A stretch of DNA of 64,000 nucleotides. Origin: [Empedobacter] haloabium. Its GTDB lineage: Bacteria; Pseudomonadota; Gammaproteobacteria; Burkholderiales; Burkholderiaceae_D. Of this stretch, positions 60,608 through 64,000 are shown in pieces (within the stretch, counting starts at the first letter, position 1; each line of letters starts with the position of its first letter). A program made the position numbers and the translations under genes. The notes under the pieces are model-generated. The model did no database searches and was not told the origin of the DNA. It saw only the letters and a program-made list of their open reading frames with translations. Location of the stretch: assembly GCA_008011715.2 (NCBI GenBank), contig CP136508.1, positions 2,728,001 through 2,792,000 of the forward strand. The letters run 5' to 3'.

Positions 60608-61627
60608 ATGGACCCACAGCAGAGCGACGAGCCCCACATCACCAGCGCGACCCTGAACGACGTCGCACGTGTCGCCGGCGTTTCGCCGATCACGGTGTCG
60701 CGCGCGCTGAACCAGCCGCACCTGGTGCGGCCCGGTACCCTGGCGAAGATCCAGGCCGCGGTGCGCGAGACCGGCTATGCGCGCAGCCGGCCGGCACCAG
60801 CGGCGGCCGACCGCAGCAAGCTGGTGGCGCTGATCCTGCCCACCGTCGCCAATCCGATCTTCGCCGACATGGTGCAGGCGGCCAGCGACAAGCTGACCGA
60901 AGGCGGCTACCAGCTGATGCTGGGCCTGGCCGGCTACGAGCTGTGGCGCGAGGAGATCCTGGTCGAGACGGTGCTGAGCCGGCGACCCGATGGCCTGATC
61001 GTCACGGGCACGCTGCATTCCGATAACACGCGGCGTCGCCTGGAGGGCGCAGGCATCCCCATCGTCGAGACCTGGGACATGACGCCGCATCCGATCGACA
61101 TGCTGGTGGGCTTCTCGCACGAAGCGGTCGGGCACACGGTGGCGGCGCGCATGGTCGAAAAGGGCTACCGCCGCATCGCCATCCTGACCGCCAACGACCC
61201 GCGCGCCGCGCGCCGCAACCTGGGCCTGCAGGCGGCGCTGGCACGCCAGGGCCTGAACGTGGTGGCGATCGAAACGGTACCGGTGCCGGCCAGCCTGCAA
61301 CTGGGGCGCGAGGGCTGCGCGCGGCTGCTGGGAGCGCACGCGGACATCGAACTGATCGTCTGCAGTTCCGACACCCTGGCGCAAGGCGCCATGACGGAAG
61401 CGGCCAGCCGTGGCCTGCGCGTGCCGGACCAATTGGCGGTGCTGGGGTTCGGCGACCTCAATTTCGCCGCCCATACCTACCCGCCGATGTCCAGCGTGAA
61501 GGTGGACGGCGTCGCCATCGGCGCCCTGGCGGCCCAGGCCATTCTCGAGCGGCTGGGTGCCGCGCCAGGACGCCTGCCGAAGGTGACGGATACCGGATTC
61601 CAGCTGATCGAGCGGGGGAGTACCTGA
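60608..61627 (+). CDS. LacI/GntR-type transcriptional regulator, probable regulator of glucarate use
   Basis: A 339-residue LacI-family repressor. The helix-turn-helix is TLNDVARVAGVSPITVSRALN near residues 15-36, followed by the hinge and a periplasmic-binding-protein-like ligand domain (LILPTVANPIFADMVQAASDKL, cited by its ends LILPTVANP and ASDKL; and VPDQLAVLGFGDLNFAAHTYPPMSSV, cited by VPDQLAV and PPMSSV). The GFGDLNFA form is that of the GntR (gluconate repressor) branch. It lies 48 nt after gudP on the same strand, and the palindromes in the gudD/gudP gap are its likely targets. Confidence 0.92.
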   Translation: MDPQQSDEPHITSATLNDVARVAGVSPITVSRALNQPHLVRPGTLAKIQAAVRETGYARSRPAPAAADRSKLVALILPTVANPIFADMVQAASDKLTEGGYQLMLGLAGYELWREEILVETVLSRRPDGLIVTGTLHSDNTRRRLEGAGIPIVETWDMTPHPIDMLVGFSHEAVGHTVAARMVEKGYRRIAILTANDPRAARRNLGLQAALARQGLNVVAIETVPVPASLQLGREGCARLLGAHADIELIVCSSDTLAQGAMTEAASRGLRVPDQLAVLGFGDLNFAAHTYPPMSSVKVDGVAIGALAAQAILERLGAAPGRLPKVTDTGFQLIERGST

Positions 61628-61730
61628 GTCAAGGCGCAAGCGCGGGCATCTGAGCCAGCGCAAGCGCACCGGCCGCCGCCCGGCCTATCGTGACAGCCTC
61701 GGCGCGCGGGCGCCACCGACAGGGGCAGGC

Positions 61731-64000
61731 ATGCGCGGTGCAATCCTCGGCTTCGTGGGCGGTAGCGCGTTGCTGCAACTGCAGTCTGCGCTGCCCGGTA
61801 CGGCCATGCTGGCATGCGCGGCGCTGCTGTGTTGCGCGACGCTCGCATTGCAGTGGCGTCGGACCGGAACGTCCGGTTCGCTGCTGCGCATCGCCGCTGG
61901 CACCTTGGCGGGGTTCTGCTGGGCCGCCATCGTCGCGGCTCGAGCGCTTGCGCCAGCCCTGGCGCCGCAAGACGAAGGCCGCGATGCGACCGTCATCGGC
62001 ACCATCGACAGCCTGCGGGCCCCCAGTCAGGGCAGCACCCGCTTTCACTTCGCGCTGGAAGATGTCCTGGCGCCCGCCAAGATGGCGATACCGCCGCGCA
62101 TTGCGCTGTCCTGGTACGGCAGCGACGGCAGCCCGACGCGGGCCGTGCGCCCGGGCGAGCGCTGGCAACTCAAGGTGCGGCTGCAGCGGCCGCACGGCAA
62201 CGCCAACCCGGGCGGCTTCGATTACGAGCTGTGGCTGCTGGAGCAGGGCGTGCGTGCCACGGGCTACGTCCGCAGCGAAGGTCCGAACCGGCGACTGGCC
62301 GCGTTCGTGCCGACGCCGCACAACTTCGTGCAGCGCTCGCGCGACCGGTTGCGCGAGCGTATCCTGGCCGCGCTGGCGGACCGGCCGTACGCCGGCGTCA
62401 TCGTCGCGCTCGTGGTCGGCGACCAGCGCGGCATCGGGCAGGCCGACTGGCAGGTATTCACCCGCACCGGCATCGGCCACCTGGTGTCGATCTCCGGCCT
62501 GCACATCACGATGATTGCTGGCCTGGTGGCCGGTATCGCATCCTGGCTGTGGCGCCGGTCCTTCCTGATGCCCACCCTGCAGCTGCCCCTGCGCCTGCCG
62601 GCGCAGAAGGTGGCCGCGCTGGCCGGCATGCTGGCGGCCCTGGGCTACGTGCTGCTGGCCGGCTTCGGCGTGCCGGCGCAGCGCACCCTGTACATGCTGG
62701 GCGTCGTCGCGCTGGCGCTGTGGACAGGTCGCTTGCCGGGCGTAACGCACGTGCTGGCACTGGCGGCCGGCGTCGTCGTGCTGCTCGATCCATGGGCCGT
62801 GATGTGGCCGGGGTTCTGGCTGTCGTTCGGCGCCGTGGCGCTGATCCTGTACGCGACCGTGGGGCGCACCGCCGTCTACAAGCAGGCACCGGCCGCCGAC
62901 GCGCCGCCTGACCAGACCCGGCGCGGCCGTCCATTGACGCGGCGCCAGCGGCTGATGCAGGCCCTGCACGGCGCCGCGCTGACGCAGTATGCGGTGACGC
63001 TCGGGCTGGTGCCGCTGACGATGCTGCTGTTCGCCCAGGTCTCCGTAGTCAGCCCGTTGGCCAATGCCATCGCGATCCCGGTCGTCAGCCTGCTGGTGAC
63101 GCCGCTGGCCCTGGCGGGCGGCGTGCTGCCCGAGCCGCTTGCCACGCCGCTGCTCCTGACGGCACATGCGGTCGTCGAACTGCTGGCGGCGCTGCTGCGC
63201 TGGCTCAGCGCCGGCCGCCTGGCCGTGTGGGCGGCACCGGCGCCGGCGTGGTGGACCTTCGCGCTGGCCCTGGCCGGCACCTGCTGGCTGCTGGCCCCGC
63301 GCGGCTGGCCCAATCGCTGGCTGGGCCTGGCGACCTGGGTGCCGCTGCTGGCCGCCCAGCCGGACGCGCCGGCAGCGGGCACGCTGCGCATCGTCGCTTT
63401 CGACGTGGGTCAGGGCATGGCCGTGCTGGTCGAAACGTCCGGCCACCGCCTGCTGTACGACACCGGGCCGGCCTACGGTCCCGATGCCGACGCGGGCAGC
63501 CGCGTCATCGTTCCCTACCTGCGCTGGCGCGGCATCGAGCGGCTCGACGGCGTCATCGTCAGCCATGGCGACACCGACCACGTGGGCGGCGCGCTGTCGC
63601 TGCTGCGCGCGGTGCCCGCCGGCTGGCTGCTGTCGTCGCTGGCGCCGGCCCATCCGGTCGTGCAGGCAGCGCCGCGCCAGGTGCCATGCGCCGCGGGCCA
63701 GGGCTGGACCTGGGACGGCATCCGCTTCGACGTGCTGCATCCGACAGCGGCCAGCCACGCCGACGGTACGATCAAGTCGAACGCGCGCAGCTGCGTCCTG
63801 CGCATCGGCGCGCCCGGCGGGACGGTGCTGCTGGCCGGCGACATCGAGGCGGCGCAGGAAACCGAATTGCTGGCGCGTGGCGCGCGGCTGCGGGCCGACG
63901 TGCTGCTGGCGCCGCACCACGGCAGCGGCACCTCGTCCACGCCGGCGTTCCTGGCCGCCGTGCGGCCGCGTGTGGCCGTCTTCCAGGTGGGCTACCGCAA
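61731..64000 (+). CDS. comEC: competence protein ComEC/Rec2, 3' end cut by window
   Basis: Inner-membrane channel for uptake of single-stranded DNA in natural transformation. About 756 codons are present. N-terminal helices and an OB-like DUF4131 domain (RDATVIGTIDSL to RPHGNANPGGFDYELWL) lead to the competence domain with GIGHLVSISGLHITMIAG and many helices, then a metallo-beta-lactamase domain with FDVGQGMAVLVET, VSHGDTDHVGG, LAGDIE and LAPHHGSGTS, the nuclease-like metal residues. ATG at 61731 follows AGGGGCAGGC. The LacI gene ends 103 nt upstream. The complementary strand is open for over 760 codons, an artefact. Confidence 0.94.
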   Translation, partial: MRGAILGFVGGSALLQLQSALPGTAMLACAALLCCATLALQWRRTGTSGSLLRIAAGTLAGFCWAAIVAARALAPALAPQDEGRDATVIGTIDSLRAPSQGSTRFHFALEDVLAPAKMAIPPRIALSWYGSDGSPTRAVRPGERWQLKVRLQRPHGNANPGGFDYELWLLEQGVRATGYVRSEGPNRRLAAFVPTPHNFVQRSRDRLRERILAALADRPYAGVIVALVVGDQRGIGQADWQVFTRTGIGHLVSISGLHITMIAGLVAGIASWLWRRSFLMPTLQLPLRLPAQKVAALAGMLAALGYVLLAGFGVPAQRTLYMLGVVALALWTGRLPGVTHVLALAAGVVVLLDPWAVMWPGFWLSFGAVALILYATVGRTAVYKQAPAADAPPDQTRRGRPLTRRQRLMQALHGAALTQYAVTLGLVPLTMLLFAQVSVVSPLANAIAIPVVSLLVTPLALAGGVLPEPLATPLLLTAHAVVELLAALLRWLSAGRLAVWAAPAPAWWTFALALAGTCWLLAPRGWPNRWLGLATWVPLLAAQPDAPAAGTLRIVAFDVGQGMAVLVETSGHRLLYDTGPAYGPDADAGSRVIVPYLRWRGIERLDGVIVSHGDTDHVGGALSLLRAVPAGWLLSSLAPAHPVVQAAPRQVPCAAGQGWTWDGIRFDVLHPTAASHADGTIKSNARSCVLRIGAPGGTVLLAGDIEAAQETELLARGARLRADVLLAPHHGSGTSSTPAFLAAVRPRVAVFQVGYR

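Noticed and set aside
58976-61669. Open frame of 897 codons on the minus strand
   Set aside because: Antisense to gudP and the LacI gene; crosses their intergenic gap; no domain.
61629-63920. Open frame of 763 codons on the minus strand
   Set aside because: Antisense to comEC, which has clear ComEC domains.

Overview
The window is about 64 kb of GC-rich DNA from a bacterial chromosome, densely packed and largely housekeeping. Gene content points to a betaproteobacterium of the Oxalobacteraceae (Massilia/Duganella/Pseudoduganella type): class I PhaC with PhaR, a TonB receptor next to a sugar ABC importer, a lolC/lolE/lolD block beside recJ, and a DUF817 protein. The family placement is inferred from gene content and protein style, not from a database search. 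No rRNA, tRNA, insertion sequence, prophage or CRISPR array was seen.

Layout. 0-5.4 kb: partial aminotransferase, orphan PIN protein, yaaA, bamD, then divergent rluD-pgeF. 5.4-8.4 kb: phaC and a phaR broken by a one-base frameshift. 8.3-16.5 kb: glycan-use locus (GH1 glucosidase, binding protein, two permeases, ATPase, TonB receptor) behind a promoter with a LacI-type operator. 16.6-25 kb: rimO, a Cys/Met PLP enzyme, a di-haem cytochrome, small membrane and haem proteins, TspO, a CoA-transferase, serB. 25-31.9 kb: mfd, a PP2C phosphatase and PBP1a, all on the minus strand. 32-33.6 kb: glpD. 33.6-36.8 kb: a two-gene Septu-like cassette (HNH-ATPase fusion plus separate HNH protein). 36.9-40.6 kb: POT peptide transporter, ppnN (LOG/SLOG family) and, 7 nt behind it, a SLATT two-TM protein. 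40.9-44.3 kb: lysS, a HAD phosphatase and prfB with its +1 frameshift site. 44.3-50.4 kb: cyclic-nucleotide phosphodiesterase, small secreted proteins, DUF817, DUF2288 and a RES-Xre toxin-antitoxin pair. 50.4-57.5 kb: recJ and its neighbour, lolC-lolE-lolD, tatD. 57.5-61.6 kb: D-glucarate use (gudD, divergent MFS permease, LacI regulator) with strong operator candidates. The window ends inside comEC.

The most interesting parts are the HNH/ATPase cassette (the HNH copy fused to the ATPase has lost the expected catalytic His, while the separate copy keeps it), the ppnN-SLATT pairing, the phaR frameshift, and a dispersed family of nested palindromes built on GGGGTCTGTCCCC / GGGGACTGACCCC that sits at gene ends and supplies the stop codon of tatD.
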